64,000 nt of DNA from Duganella dendranthematis (GTDB lineage: Bacteria; Pseudomonadota; Gammaproteobacteria; Burkholderiales; Burkholderiaceae_D), in the NCBI RefSeq assembly GCF_012849375.1, contig NZ_CP051684.1, forward strand, positions 310,001 to 374,000. Reading direction: 5' to 3'. Position numbers and translations under genes: made by a program. The notes beneath the pieces are model-generated. The model was not told the DNA's origin, did not search any database, and saw only the letters and a program-made list of their open reading frames with translations. This document shows, piece after piece, positions 9,751 to 18,048 of this stretch. Each line of letters starts with the position of its first letter. Position 1 is the first letter of the stretch.

Positions 9751-10518
9751 TTACTTCCAGCTGACCTTGCCCAGGCCATCCACGCTGACATTGCGATTCA
9801 GCGGCTTGCCATACACAATGACCGATCCCAGGCCGCTCAAGTTCAGCGTTGCATTGGTTTTGGCGTTGACCGTGGCGTTGCCCAGGCCACTGAGGTCGAT
9901 ATCGACCGTGTCCGCCTGGAACTGCTGCGCATTCAGGCTGCCGACGCCACCGAGGTTGGCTTTCAGCAATTTGCTGCGGCCGCCCAGCGTGATGTAGCCG
10001 GCGCCGCGCAGGTCCAGGTCGGCCTCGTCGTTCTCGCTGATCCACAGATTCATGCTGCCGACGCCGCCCAGGCTGGCCTTCAGCGCGCGGTAATCGGCCA
10101 CCACCTTCATGCTGCCGGCGCCGTCCATGCTCAATTCCAGCTTGTCGCCGCTAAACCCGTTGATATCGGTGGTGCCGACGCCTTCCGACACCACCTGGCG
10201 CAGGTTAGGCAGGATCAGTTCGGCGCGGGTGGTGCCGCGGCCCACCTTGATGCCACGCCCTTCGCTTTCCAGATGCAAGGTGTCGCCCGTCTGCGACGCC
10301 GTCAGCTTGTCCATATAGCGCTTTTCGCCGGTAACCTTCAGCGACGGCATGTCGCCCTGGCGCAACTTGACGTCGATCACGCCTTCGATCATGACTCGCA
10401 CCACGCGGGCGTCGACCGTAATCGTGCGCGTTTCAGTGACCTCATCGGCGGCGCTGGCACGGCTGAACAGGGCACAGAACGCGGCAAACAGCAGGCCGAA
10501 CCGGAAAAGCTTCTTCAT
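9751..10518 (-). CDS. GIN-domain (DUF2807) secreted protein
   Basis: A 255-residue protein with a signal peptide ending in RASA. Most of the rest is repetitive beta-strand sequence of the GIN/DUF2807 type. Repeating motifs such as SLGGVGSMNL, DLRGAGYITLGG and NLSGLGSVIVYG suggest a right-handed beta-helix or stacked beta structure in the periplasm or on the surface. The domain has been called an adhesin head, but the function is not established. The start has AGGAAT upstream. Confidence 0.82.
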   Translation of the reverse strand: MKKLFRFGLLFAAFCALFSRASAADEVTETRTITVDARVVRVMIEGVIDVKLRQGDMPSLKVTGEKRYMDKLTASQTGDTLHLESEGRGIKVGRGTTRAELILPNLRQVVSEGVGTTDINGFSGDKLELSMDGAGSMKVVADYRALKASLGGVGSMNLWISENDEADLDLRGAGYITLGGRSKLLKANLGGVGSLNAQQFQADTVDIDLSGLGNATVNAKTNATLNLSGLGSVIVYGKPLNRNVSVDGLGKVSWK

Positions 10519-10641
10519 TGTAGAATTCCTCAGATGTTGTTGCAGCTATCATAAGCATAATATGCTCAGCCGCGCCACCAGTCCGGAATGCGACGAACTG
10601 CACAAAACGGGCACTGGACGACGAATGGAGGCGATGGCGCG

Positions 10642-11751
10642 TTACAGCTTGATGTAGATTTTCCTGCGGTCCAGCGCGTAGCCGACCAGCCAGCAGCCGA
10701 GCATATAGGTCAGCGCCCACAGCAGCGTACCGTTGTAAATGCCGGCCCATGGCCGGAACAGATGTTGATAAATCCAGTCGAATATCGACCGGCCATCAAT
10801 CTGGTTGATGAAGAACAGCGTCGCCAGCAACTCGCTGAACAGGTAGATGAATAGTGTGTTGCGGCCAAAGACTTCAAAGAAATAAGTCCAGCTGCGCTGC
10901 CCGCGCAGATCGATCACGTACAGCAGCAGCGCCAGTGCGCCGAGGTCAATCGCGATCGCGATCAGCGCGTAGGAACTGGTCCACAGCTTTTTATTCAGCG
11001 GGAACACGCTGCTCCAGCTCAGCGCCACCGCCGCCAGCACTGCGCCAGCCAGCATCAACCTGGCAATGGTCTCGTAGCTGGCGCCCAGCCGCCGCACCAG
11101 CCGTCCGGCAAAATAGCCGGCCAGCACGTTAACGATGGACGGCAGCGTGCTGAGTATCCCTTCCGGATCGAAGGCGATGCCCTCGCCGTGGTACATATGT
11201 GCTTCGCCCAGCACCAGCAGATCCAGCTTGCGCTGCGCATTGCCAGCCAGTGTGTAGTCGCCAAACCCGGCCATCACCGCCCAATAGCCGAACAGCGCCA
11301 GCACCGCAAACAGCAGCGCGCCCCTCTCGCCGCTGTAATGCAGGATCAGCGACGCGGCACAGTAGCCCAGTGCGATGCGCTGCAATACACCGAAGATGCG
11401 TGTGCCGGAGAGCGGAATCAGCGAGACGCCGTGCTCCAGGCTGATGAACGGGAACCAATACATCAGAAAACCGCACAGGAAGATCAGCGCAGTGCGGGTG
11501 AAGATTTTCTTCAGCACCGCCGCCTCGCCCATGCCCTCGTACTTTTGCAGCGTGAAGGCCAGCGCGGTGCCTACCACGAACATAAAGGTCGGGAACACCA
11601 GGTCGGTCAGCGTCAGCCCATGCCAGGCGGCGTGCAGGAATGGGGCATAGCTTGTTTCCGGCGAACCCGGCATGTTCACCATGATCATCAGCGCAACCGT
11701 CAGGCCGCGCAACACGTCGATTGCTTGCGAACGTTGATGCTGTGTCTTCAT
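10642..11751 (-). CDS. NagX-like (DUF5009/HGSNAT-type) membrane acyltransferase
   Basis: A 369-residue polytopic membrane protein with about ten hydrophobic segments. It starts QAIDVLRGLTVALMIMVNMPG and contains LTDLVFPTFMFVVGTALAFTL, the pattern of the heparan-alpha-glucosaminide N-acetyltransferase-like family that includes NagX. NagX genes usually accompany N-acetylglucosamine utilisation. The GH20 hexosaminidase and two-component genes upstream on the same strand fit this. The substrate is an inference from family and neighbours. Confidence 0.8.
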   Translation of the reverse strand: MKTQHQRSQAIDVLRGLTVALMIMVNMPGSPETSYAPFLHAAWHGLTLTDLVFPTFMFVVGTALAFTLQKYEGMGEAAVLKKIFTRTALIFLCGFLMYWFPFISLEHGVSLIPLSGTRIFGVLQRIALGYCAASLILHYSGERGALLFAVLALFGYWAVMAGFGDYTLAGNAQRKLDLLVLGEAHMYHGEGIAFDPEGILSTLPSIVNVLAGYFAGRLVRRLGASYETIARLMLAGAVLAAVALSWSSVFPLNKKLWTSSYALIAIAIDLGALALLLYVIDLRGQRSWTYFFEVFGRNTLFIYLFSELLATLFFINQIDGRSIFDWIYQHLFRPWAGIYNGTLLWALTYMLGCWLVGYALDRRKIYIKL

Positions 11752-11779
11752 TGAACCGCCCTTTCCCTCAGATGATGAA

Positions 11780-13228
11780 TCAAGCCGGCAGCCGGATCAT
11801 GGCGTTCAGGCCGCCTTCCGGATGGTTCTCCAGTATCAGCTCGCCGCCCTGCGCTTCGATGATGCCGCGCGCGATGCCCAATCCCAGCCCCATGCCGCCG
11901 TCGTTCTGCTCGCGACCGTGGGCCAGCCGCACATACGGATCGAACAAGCTGGCAAAGGCGTCGTCCGGCACGCCGGGACCATGGTCGCGTACGGCGATGG
12001 TCACCGTTCCCGGCGCGGCGTAGGCACGGATCTCGGCGCGCTGACCGTAGAACAGTGCGTTGTCCAGCAGGTTGCCCAGCGCGCGCTTCAGCGCCAGCGG
12101 CTTGGCGCGCACCGTCAGTCCCTCGGGCTGCCACGCCACCACGTGCCCGGCCAGTTGCGCGCTGCGCACCAGCCGGCCGACCATGGCGTCGAGCTTGATC
12201 TCGGCCGGATTCTCGTGGATGTCGCTGTCCTTCACGCATTGCAGCGCGCCTTTGACCATCATGTCCAGCTCGTCGAGGTCTTCTTCGAACTCGTTGCGCA
12301 GCGCCTCGTCGTCCAGCAACTCGGAGCGCAGCTTGAGGCGGGTGATCGGCGTACGCAGGTCATGCGAAATCGAAATGAACAGCCGTTCGCGGTCCTCGAT
12401 GTAACGGTGGATGCGCTCGCGCATGGCGCTGAATGCGCGCGCCGTGTTGATGAACTCGCGGCTGCCGGTCTCCGGCAATGGCCGGGTCTCCTCGTCCTGC
12501 CCCTGGCCGAAGGCCGCCGCCGCATCCGACAAGGCCGCCAGCGGCCGCGTGATCGAGCGCACCACCAGCAGGCACAGCACCAGCACCACGGCCAGCGACA
12601 GCGCCTGCGGCGTCAGCCGGTCCCACGTGAACGGGTCGTTACTGCTCAGGAAATACGGGTTGGGCATCAGCGCCGCCATGTACAGCCAGTTGCCCGGCTC
12701 AATCTCGGTCTGGATCACCAGGATGGGCGCGGGGTCCGGCTGCAACAGCAGCACGTGCTGCACCCACGAATCCGGCAGATCGTTGAGGCGCACGTCGTGC
12801 TCGGCCACCACCAGCTTGTCCGGCCACGAGAACGCCAGCTGGAAACCGGGCGAATGTGGCAGGTCGGCCTTCAGCGTCGCGCCGACGGTGGCAATCACGC
12901 TGTCGGCCAGCGGATAGCCCCTGATCTGGCTGACCGGCACATACGCATGGTTGAAGTTGACGAAGAAGCGCGTCCCGCCCATTTCGCGCAACTGCTGGAT
13001 GATCAGCATGCGATAGGCCGGCGGCAGGCTGCGGAAGAAGCGGATGGCGCCGGCCGCGCTGTGCGCCACGTACTGCGCCGACGATTCCGCCTCCACGCGC
13101 GATTTGGCGCGCAGCTGGCTGGCCCAGATCGCGCTGGCGGCCACCTGCGTGACCAGCACGCCGGCCACCATCACCAGCGTCAGCCGGCCAAGCAGCGACG
13201 CCGGCCACAGCCGGCGCAGGCGCCCCAT
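11780..13228 (-). CDS. Sensor histidine kinase (EnvZ/GtrS type)
   Basis: A 482-residue membrane sensor kinase. It has a transmembrane segment near residues 14-36, a periplasmic domain of about 165 residues, a second membrane segment (ALSLAVVLVLCLLVV), then HAMP. The HisKA box is FISISHDLRTP with H289, and the ATPase motifs are NLLDNALFYG, DHGPGVPDD and GMGLGLGIARG. The ATG at 13226-13228 is chosen over an upstream in-frame start because it follows the response regulator stop by 4 nt and gives MGRLRRLWPASLLGRL. It is encoded after a sugar-type binding protein and its response regulator, which suggests carbohydrate sensing. Confidence 0.9.
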   Translation of the reverse strand: MGRLRRLWPASLLGRLTLVMVAGVLVTQVAASAIWASQLRAKSRVEAESSAQYVAHSAAGAIRFFRSLPPAYRMLIIQQLREMGGTRFFVNFNHAYVPVSQIRGYPLADSVIATVGATLKADLPHSPGFQLAFSWPDKLVVAEHDVRLNDLPDSWVQHVLLLQPDPAPILVIQTEIEPGNWLYMAALMPNPYFLSSNDPFTWDRLTPQALSLAVVLVLCLLVVRSITRPLAALSDAAAAFGQGQDEETRPLPETGSREFINTARAFSAMRERIHRYIEDRERLFISISHDLRTPITRLKLRSELLDDEALRNEFEEDLDELDMMVKGALQCVKDSDIHENPAEIKLDAMVGRLVRSAQLAGHVVAWQPEGLTVRAKPLALKRALGNLLDNALFYGQRAEIRAYAAPGTVTIAVRDHGPGVPDDAFASLFDPYVRLAHGREQNDGGMGLGLGIARGIIEAQGGELILENHPEGGLNAMIRLPA

Positions 13229-13232
13229 GAGC

Positions 13233-13940
13233 TTAAGCACTGGACACGCTGACGTCGGCGGCAAACACATAGCCGGCGCCGCGCACCGTCTTGATCAGCG
13301 CCGGCTGCTTGCCGTCGTCGTTGAGGCGCAGGCGCAGGCGGCTGATCTGCACGTCCAGCGAGCGGTCCAGCGGGCCGGTATCGCGGCCGCGCGTTTCTTC
13401 GCTCAGCACGCTGCGATCCAGCACCACGCCGCGATGTTCGATAAAGTATTTGAGCAGCTGGTAATCCAGCCCCGTCAGTACCACCTGCTGGCCGTCGCTG
13501 TCGGTGACCTTGCGCTCCATCAGGTCCAGCGTGAAGCCGACGAAACGGTAATAGCGCGCCGACGGCGCCTCCAGCGCGCTGCGCCGCAAGATGGCCTTGA
13601 TGCGCGCCAGCAGCTCGCGCGGGCTGTACGGTTTGGCGATGTAATCGTCGGCGCCCAGTTCCAGCCCGACGATGCGGTCGGTCTCGTCGGAACTGGCGGT
13701 CAGCATGATGATCGGCACGTTGGACCGCTGGCGCACCTGCTTGCACAGCACGAAGCCGTCGGTATCCGGCAGCATGACGTCGAGGATCACCAGCGACAGC
13801 TGGTCCACATGCGTTTGCAGCTCGGCGAGAAAGCTCTCGCCGTTATGCGACAGGATCACCTCATACTGGTTTTTTTCCAGGTAGGTCTTGAGCAGCACAC
13901 GGGTCTTTTGATCATCGTCTACGATCAGTATCTTGCGCAC
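13233..13940 (-). CDS. OmpR-family response regulator
   Basis: A 235-residue two-domain regulator. The receiver has the acidic pair in LIVDDDQ, phosphoacceptor D54 in VILDVMLPDTDG, the switch threonine in IIMLTAS and the conserved lysine in IAKPYSPRELLARI. The C-terminal winged helix ends with IKTVRGAGYVF. Translation starts at a GTG (13938-13940) with a good AGGAG upstream. The first 29 nt overlap the end of the solute-binding protein gene, and the kinase gene follows after 4 nt, so the three are coupled. Confidence 0.93.
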   Translation of the reverse strand: MRKILIVDDDQKTRVLLKTYLEKNQYEVILSHNGESFLAELQTHVDQLSLVILDVMLPDTDGFVLCKQVRQRSNVPIIMLTASSDETDRIVGLELGADDYIAKPYSPRELLARIKAILRRSALEAPSARYYRFVGFTLDLMERKVTDSDGQQVVLTGLDYQLLKYFIEHRGVVLDRSVLSEETRGRDTGPLDRSLDVQISRLRLRLNDDGKQPALIKTVRGAGYVFAADVSVSSA

Positions 13941-15330
13941 CAGGTACTCCTTGGTTTCTGAGATTGAACATTTTGAACAGGGCGCCGATGCGGCGCTGGG
14001 CCTCAGCCACCGTCACCCGGTCGTCGAGGAAATAGCGCTGCACTTCGGCGATGATGGCGTCGCGCGTGGCTTCGTCGGTGGCCATGCGGTGCACCAGGCT
14101 GGGCGCCTGCACCGCCGCACCTTTGGCGAACGTGGTCCACGAGGCGCGCGCGCAGCTGTCCATGCGCGCCGGATCGGCATCGCGCCGCACCGGCACGCCG
14201 CCCTTCAGCGCGTTAAAGTCACCCTGCAGCGCCGGCGTCACCAGCAGCCGCGCCATCTTTTCCTGCGCCGCCATGTGGCGGTAGTCGCCGGCGAACATCG
14301 ACAATGCATCAACGCTGTACAGGTGGTACTTGCCGGTGTCCGGCGCGGCGGCGCAGCCGTAGTCCCGGTCCAGCACGGCGCCATGTTCGGCCAGTTCGGG
14401 CTTGGCCCAGTCGCCCATGATCAGCATGCCGACCGGCTGGCGCGCGAACTGGGCGACGATGTCGGTCCAAGGCCGCTCCTCCACCGGGCCGCGCATCCAG
14501 CCCTTGATCATGCGCAGGCGCTGCAAGGCGTTGGCGCTGCGCGGGTCGGCGGCGGCGGCCGGACTGCGGCGCACGAACAGCTCGCGATAGAACTCCGGGC
14601 CGCTTTCGGCCAGCACCAGGTTTTCAAACAGCGCCGCCACCTGCCACGCTTCGCTGCTTTGCGCCAGCGGCTGCACGCGGGCCGCGCGCAGCTTGTGCAC
14701 GGCGGCCTCGAACTCGCGCCAGGTCTGCGGCGGCGCCAGCCTGAGCTGCGCGAACAGCGCGCGGTTGTAGTACAGCGTATTGACGCGGTGGATGCCCAGC
14801 GGCGCCGCCACCACATGGCGGCGGTGCTGGATCAGGCTCTGCACGGTCGGGAACAGGAAGCTGTTCCAGTTGCCGGCGGCGGCGACGTTGTCGAGTTCCA
14901 GCAACAGGCCCATCTCGGCCCATTCCGCAATCGAGACGCCGATCATCTGCGTGACTTCCGGCGCATCGCCGGCCAGCACCCTGCCCTTCAGTACCTTGCC
15001 GGCGCCAATCCCGGCGCCGCCGGGAATCGCCGCGTCCTGCCATTCGATATGTTCGTCGGCCAGGCGCTGCACCAGCAGGTCCGCGGCCTTGCGCTCGCTG
15101 GCCGAGGTCCACCAGTGCAGCACCTGCACGCTGGACGATGGCGCGGCAACCGGGGCGGAAGCGGGCGTGAGAATTTGTGCGGCCAGCGCCAATTGGCCGC
15201 CGTTGCAGGCGCAGGTCGCGGCCAGCAGGCCGAAGACCCAGGCGCGGCGCGCGGATGAGCTGTGAGAACGCGGGCGAAGGCATAACCAGTCGAAGCAAAA
15301 CCGGCCCAGTTTTTCCATCGAAGCGATCAC
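13912..15330 (-). CDS. Sugar-type ABC solute-binding protein, linked to two-component genes
   Basis: A 472-residue extracytoplasmic solute-binding protein of the cluster-1 carbohydrate family (MalE/UgpB-like). After an arginine-rich N-terminus and hydrophobic export segment comes VQVLHWWTSASERKAADLLV. Later are GDAPEVTQMIGVSIAEWAEMGLL, YYNRALFAQ and VGMLIMGDWAKPEL. No permease or ATPase genes are nearby. The gene overlaps the response regulator by 29 nt, so the protein may hand a sugar to the sensor kinase rather than to a transporter. The start is a GTG at 15328-15330; an ATG at 15318 is the alternative. Confidence 0.85.
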   Translation of the reverse strand: MIASMEKLGRFCFDWLCLRPRSHSSSARRAWVFGLLAATCACNGGQLALAAQILTPASAPVAAPSSSVQVLHWWTSASERKAADLLVQRLADEHIEWQDAAIPGGAGIGAGKVLKGRVLAGDAPEVTQMIGVSIAEWAEMGLLLELDNVAAAGNWNSFLFPTVQSLIQHRRHVVAAPLGIHRVNTLYYNRALFAQLRLAPPQTWREFEAAVHKLRAARVQPLAQSSEAWQVAALFENLVLAESGPEFYRELFVRRSPAAAADPRSANALQRLRMIKGWMRGPVEERPWTDIVAQFARQPVGMLIMGDWAKPELAEHGAVLDRDYGCAAAPDTGKYHLYSVDALSMFAGDYRHMAAQEKMARLLVTPALQGDFNALKGGVPVRRDADPARMDSCARASWTTFAKGAAVQAPSLVHRMATDEATRDAIIAEVQRYFLDDRVTVAEAQRRIGALFKMFNLRNQGVPGAQDTDRRR

Positions 15331-15366
15331 TCAATATCCCGCAGAAAACGTTGATTATAGCTAAGA

Positions 15367-15396
15367 AGCCCGCCGCCGGGCAGTCTGCGGCGGGCT
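15367..15396 (-). terminator. GC-rich hairpin after the GH20 gene
   Basis: Inverted arms AGCCCGCCGC (15367-15376) and GCGGCGGGCT (15387-15396) lie directly after the GH20 stop codon on the minus strand. The following TTCTTA is only weakly T-rich. It is a probable attenuator or terminator separating GH20 from the solute-binding protein and two-component genes. Confidence 0.5.
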
Positions 15397-15402
15397 GGTA
15401 TG

Positions 15403-17952
15403 CTATGGCCGTTCGATGCGCGCCACGTTGCCGCGGCGGCCGTTGCGGTCGAAGGCGGCGACCTGGATCACGCCATGCTCCATGATGGGGCCGCTCACCA
15501 GCGGGCTGGTCGCCGTTGGTGCACTGCCGTCGCTGGTGTAGCGCATGGTGATGCCCGGCAGCAGATGGTTGGCCAGCACGCGGTCGCCATCGAGCATCAG
15601 GCCGGGTGGTGCGATGCGGTAATCGATGTCCGCATGTTCCAGGTCCAGGCGCGGCAGCACGCGCTGACTCAGGGCGTTGACGAAGCCGGTCCAGCCGATG
15701 CGGCGCAGCGCGGCGGCCTTGTCGGCATCCGGCTCGGTGGCCCAGGCCGGGTCCGGCGCCCAGGCGCGTTCCGCCACCGCCAGCAGGCGCGGCATCACGA
15801 GGTAATCGATGCGGCGCGGATCGCGCACCGTTTCAGTGAACAGCGTGGCCTCCAGCCCGCGCACACGGCGCTTGCCGTAATCGGTCAGCGCGTCCTTGCC
15901 GACACGGTTCGCTTCGCTCGCCTCTTTCAGGTAATCGAGCGGCATGAAGTTGTACACCGAATCGAGTTCGATATAAGCGCCCCAGTTGACGCCCGGCTCG
16001 TCCGGGTTCGGGTTATAGGACATATCCAGGTACATCTTGGTCACCGGCGCCAGCACGATGTCATAGCCGGCGTTGGCCAGGCGATAGGCGAAATCTTCGG
16101 CGCCCTCGGTGTTGTTCCACACGTAGGCGCTGAAGCCGCGCTGGGTGAAGCGCGGATTCGGAATCAGCTTGTGGCGGCCGTTGAGCATGGTCTTGCGCGC
16201 CGCCAGCTCTTCCCAGCCGGAGGTGAACAGGCCATGCTTGTGCAGGATGGTGTCGACCCGGTCGTAAAAATAATCCCACAGGTCGGCGGTGGTTTCCAGC
16301 TTCAGCCTCTGCATGGTCGCATGCGCGGCCGGCGATTTTTCCCAGGCGCCGTTCGGCAATTCGTCGCCGCCCATGTGGATGGTATGCAGCGGCACGCCGG
16401 CTTCGCGGTGCAGCGCCACCACTTCCTTGACCACCTGCTCGATGAAGGTGAAGCTGGACTCCAGTCCCGGATTGAGCACATGGTCGTTATACAGCTGCGG
16501 CGACTTGTAGACCGAGCGGTCGTCGAAGTCGTTCAGCAGATACTTGGCGGCGTCCTTGTCGCCGGCGGACTTGAGGCGGTGGTAGCGCGCCTCCATCGCC
16601 TGCACGGCGGCGCGCGCGTGGCCCGGCATTTCCAGCTCGGGAATCACCTCGATGTGGCGCGCGGCGGCGTAGCGCAGAATCTCGATATAGTCGGCGCGCG
16701 TGTAATAGCCGCTGCCGTGCGGATCGGCCGGATCGGGGCCGGAGCCGTAGGCCGGTTGCAGGCGCACGCCCGGCTTGTCGCTGTGGCCGCGCACCGCGCC
16801 GATCGCGGTCAGCTCCGGCAGGCCGTTGATCTGCAGGCGCCAGCCTTCGTCTTCGGTCAGGTGGAAGTGGAATTTGTTCAGCTTGTAGCGCGCCATCAGG
16901 TCGAGCCACTTGAATACAGTTTGCTTGGTGTGGAAGTTGCGCGCCACGTCCAGCTGGAAGCCGCGATAACCGAAACGCGGCGCGTCGACAATGCTGACTT
17001 CCCGCACGCTCAACTCAGCAGCGCCCGGCAGCGGCAGCAGGTCGCGCAGCGTTTCCAGGCCGTAGAACACGCCGGCGGCGCTGTTGCCGACAATGCTGAT
17101 GCCGCTGTCGGCGCGCACCGTCAGGCTGTAGGCTTCCGGCGAGGCCTGCCCTTCCACCTTGCCGACAGCCAGCTTGAGCACTGGGCCGCCGGCCGCCGCC
17201 AGTCCGGCCGGGAACAGCGAACGCGCCAGCGCCGCCTCCCGCCCCAACGCGGCTGGGGCGCTGATCGCAGGCTGCGCCTTCAGCACCAGCGTGCCGCTGC
17301 CGGGATGCAGTTGCAGCGGCGTCGGCAGCACCGGAGGCACTTCGGCGGCGGGCAGCAGCGTGGCCTGGGTGTTGCGCAAATAAGTGTCTTGCGGCGTGAC
17401 CACCGGCTTGGCGCCACTGTTGCCCTTGTCCAGTTGTTCCGGCCGCGTCACCGGCAGCCATTCGAAATCGGTAATCGCCACGCCCTGATCAGGCACGGCG
17501 TCGTAGACCAGGTAGGGGCCGACCGGCGCCTTGGCCATCTTGATGATCATGTCCGGGTGGTAGTAAGCAATCTCCAGCGTCTGCCCCGGCGCCAGGCCGG
17601 CAAAGTCCGGCGCCGGCCGCAGACGGAACAGGCTGCCCGCCACTTGTTCGAGGATCAGCTTGCTGGGCAGCGTACCGCTTTCGACGCCATCCATGCAGTT
17701 AAAATACAGCGACCAGCCTTGCGCCGGCAGCGGCAGCTTATCCTGATTGGTCAGGATGAAGCGCGTTTGCGCGCGGATGCCGGCCGCGCTGAACAGGTTG
17801 CGCTGCAACTCCCAGCGCAGCGTCAGTTTGGCGCCACTGGCGTAGCCGCTGACCTGCGACGCGGCGGGCGTGGCGGCGATCGCTTCGGTCAGCGGCGCCG
17901 CCAGCAACAGCAAGGCCAGTGCGCAGCTGCCATAGATGGTTTTATTCTTCAA
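15403..17952 (-). CDS. GH20 beta-N-acetylhexosaminidase
   Basis: An exported 849-residue enzyme removing terminal N-acetylhexosamine from chito-oligosaccharides or related glycans. A signal peptide is followed by an N-terminal carbohydrate-binding-type domain and a GH20 domain 2. The catalytic barrel begins near RGFQLDVARNFHTKQTVFK. The catalytic Asp-Glu pair is in HMGGDELPNGAW. A TTG start at 17950-17952 with GGAGAG upstream is chosen, because the longer frame would run through the terminator at 17977-18009. That start gives the clean signal peptide MKNKTIYGSCALALLLLAAP. Confidence 0.92.
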   Translation of the reverse strand: MKNKTIYGSCALALLLLAAPLTEAIAATPAASQVSGYASGAKLTLRWELQRNLFSAAGIRAQTRFILTNQDKLPLPAQGWSLYFNCMDGVESGTLPSKLILEQVAGSLFRLRPAPDFAGLAPGQTLEIAYYHPDMIIKMAKAPVGPYLVYDAVPDQGVAITDFEWLPVTRPEQLDKGNSGAKPVVTPQDTYLRNTQATLLPAAEVPPVLPTPLQLHPGSGTLVLKAQPAISAPAALGREAALARSLFPAGLAAAGGPVLKLAVGKVEGQASPEAYSLTVRADSGISIVGNSAAGVFYGLETLRDLLPLPGAAELSVREVSIVDAPRFGYRGFQLDVARNFHTKQTVFKWLDLMARYKLNKFHFHLTEDEGWRLQINGLPELTAIGAVRGHSDKPGVRLQPAYGSGPDPADPHGSGYYTRADYIEILRYAAARHIEVIPELEMPGHARAAVQAMEARYHRLKSAGDKDAAKYLLNDFDDRSVYKSPQLYNDHVLNPGLESSFTFIEQVVKEVVALHREAGVPLHTIHMGGDELPNGAWEKSPAAHATMQRLKLETTADLWDYFYDRVDTILHKHGLFTSGWEELAARKTMLNGRHKLIPNPRFTQRGFSAYVWNNTEGAEDFAYRLANAGYDIVLAPVTKMYLDMSYNPNPDEPGVNWGAYIELDSVYNFMPLDYLKEASEANRVGKDALTDYGKRRVRGLEATLFTETVRDPRRIDYLVMPRLLAVAERAWAPDPAWATEPDADKAAALRRIGWTGFVNALSQRVLPRLDLEHADIDYRIAPPGLMLDGDRVLANHLLPGITMRYTSDGSAPTATSPLVSGPIMEHGVIQVAAFDRNGRRGNVARIERP

Positions 17953-17976
17953 GAGTCTCTCCAAGTCCTGCTCCCC

Positions 17977-18009
17977 AAAAAAATGCCGGCGCCGCGCGTC
18001 GGCGCCGGC
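17977..18009 (-). terminator. Rho-independent terminator after the second binding-protein gene
   Basis: On the minus strand a perfect 9-bp stem GCCGGCGCC/GGCGCCGGC (18001-18009 and 17985-17993) with a 7-nt loop is followed by A and seven T residues (17977-17983). It ends transcription from the 19-25 kb genes just before the GH20 gene, so GH20 should have its own promoter or depend on read-through. Confidence 0.85.
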
Positions 18010-18048
18010 CAAAAATTCACACACATCAATGGGAGGGATTATGTGTGA

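Noticed and set aside
15400..18048. 882-codon plus-strand open frame
   Set aside because: It mirrors the GH20 gene on the opposite strand; no domains or signal peptide, and the composition is that of an antisense frame.
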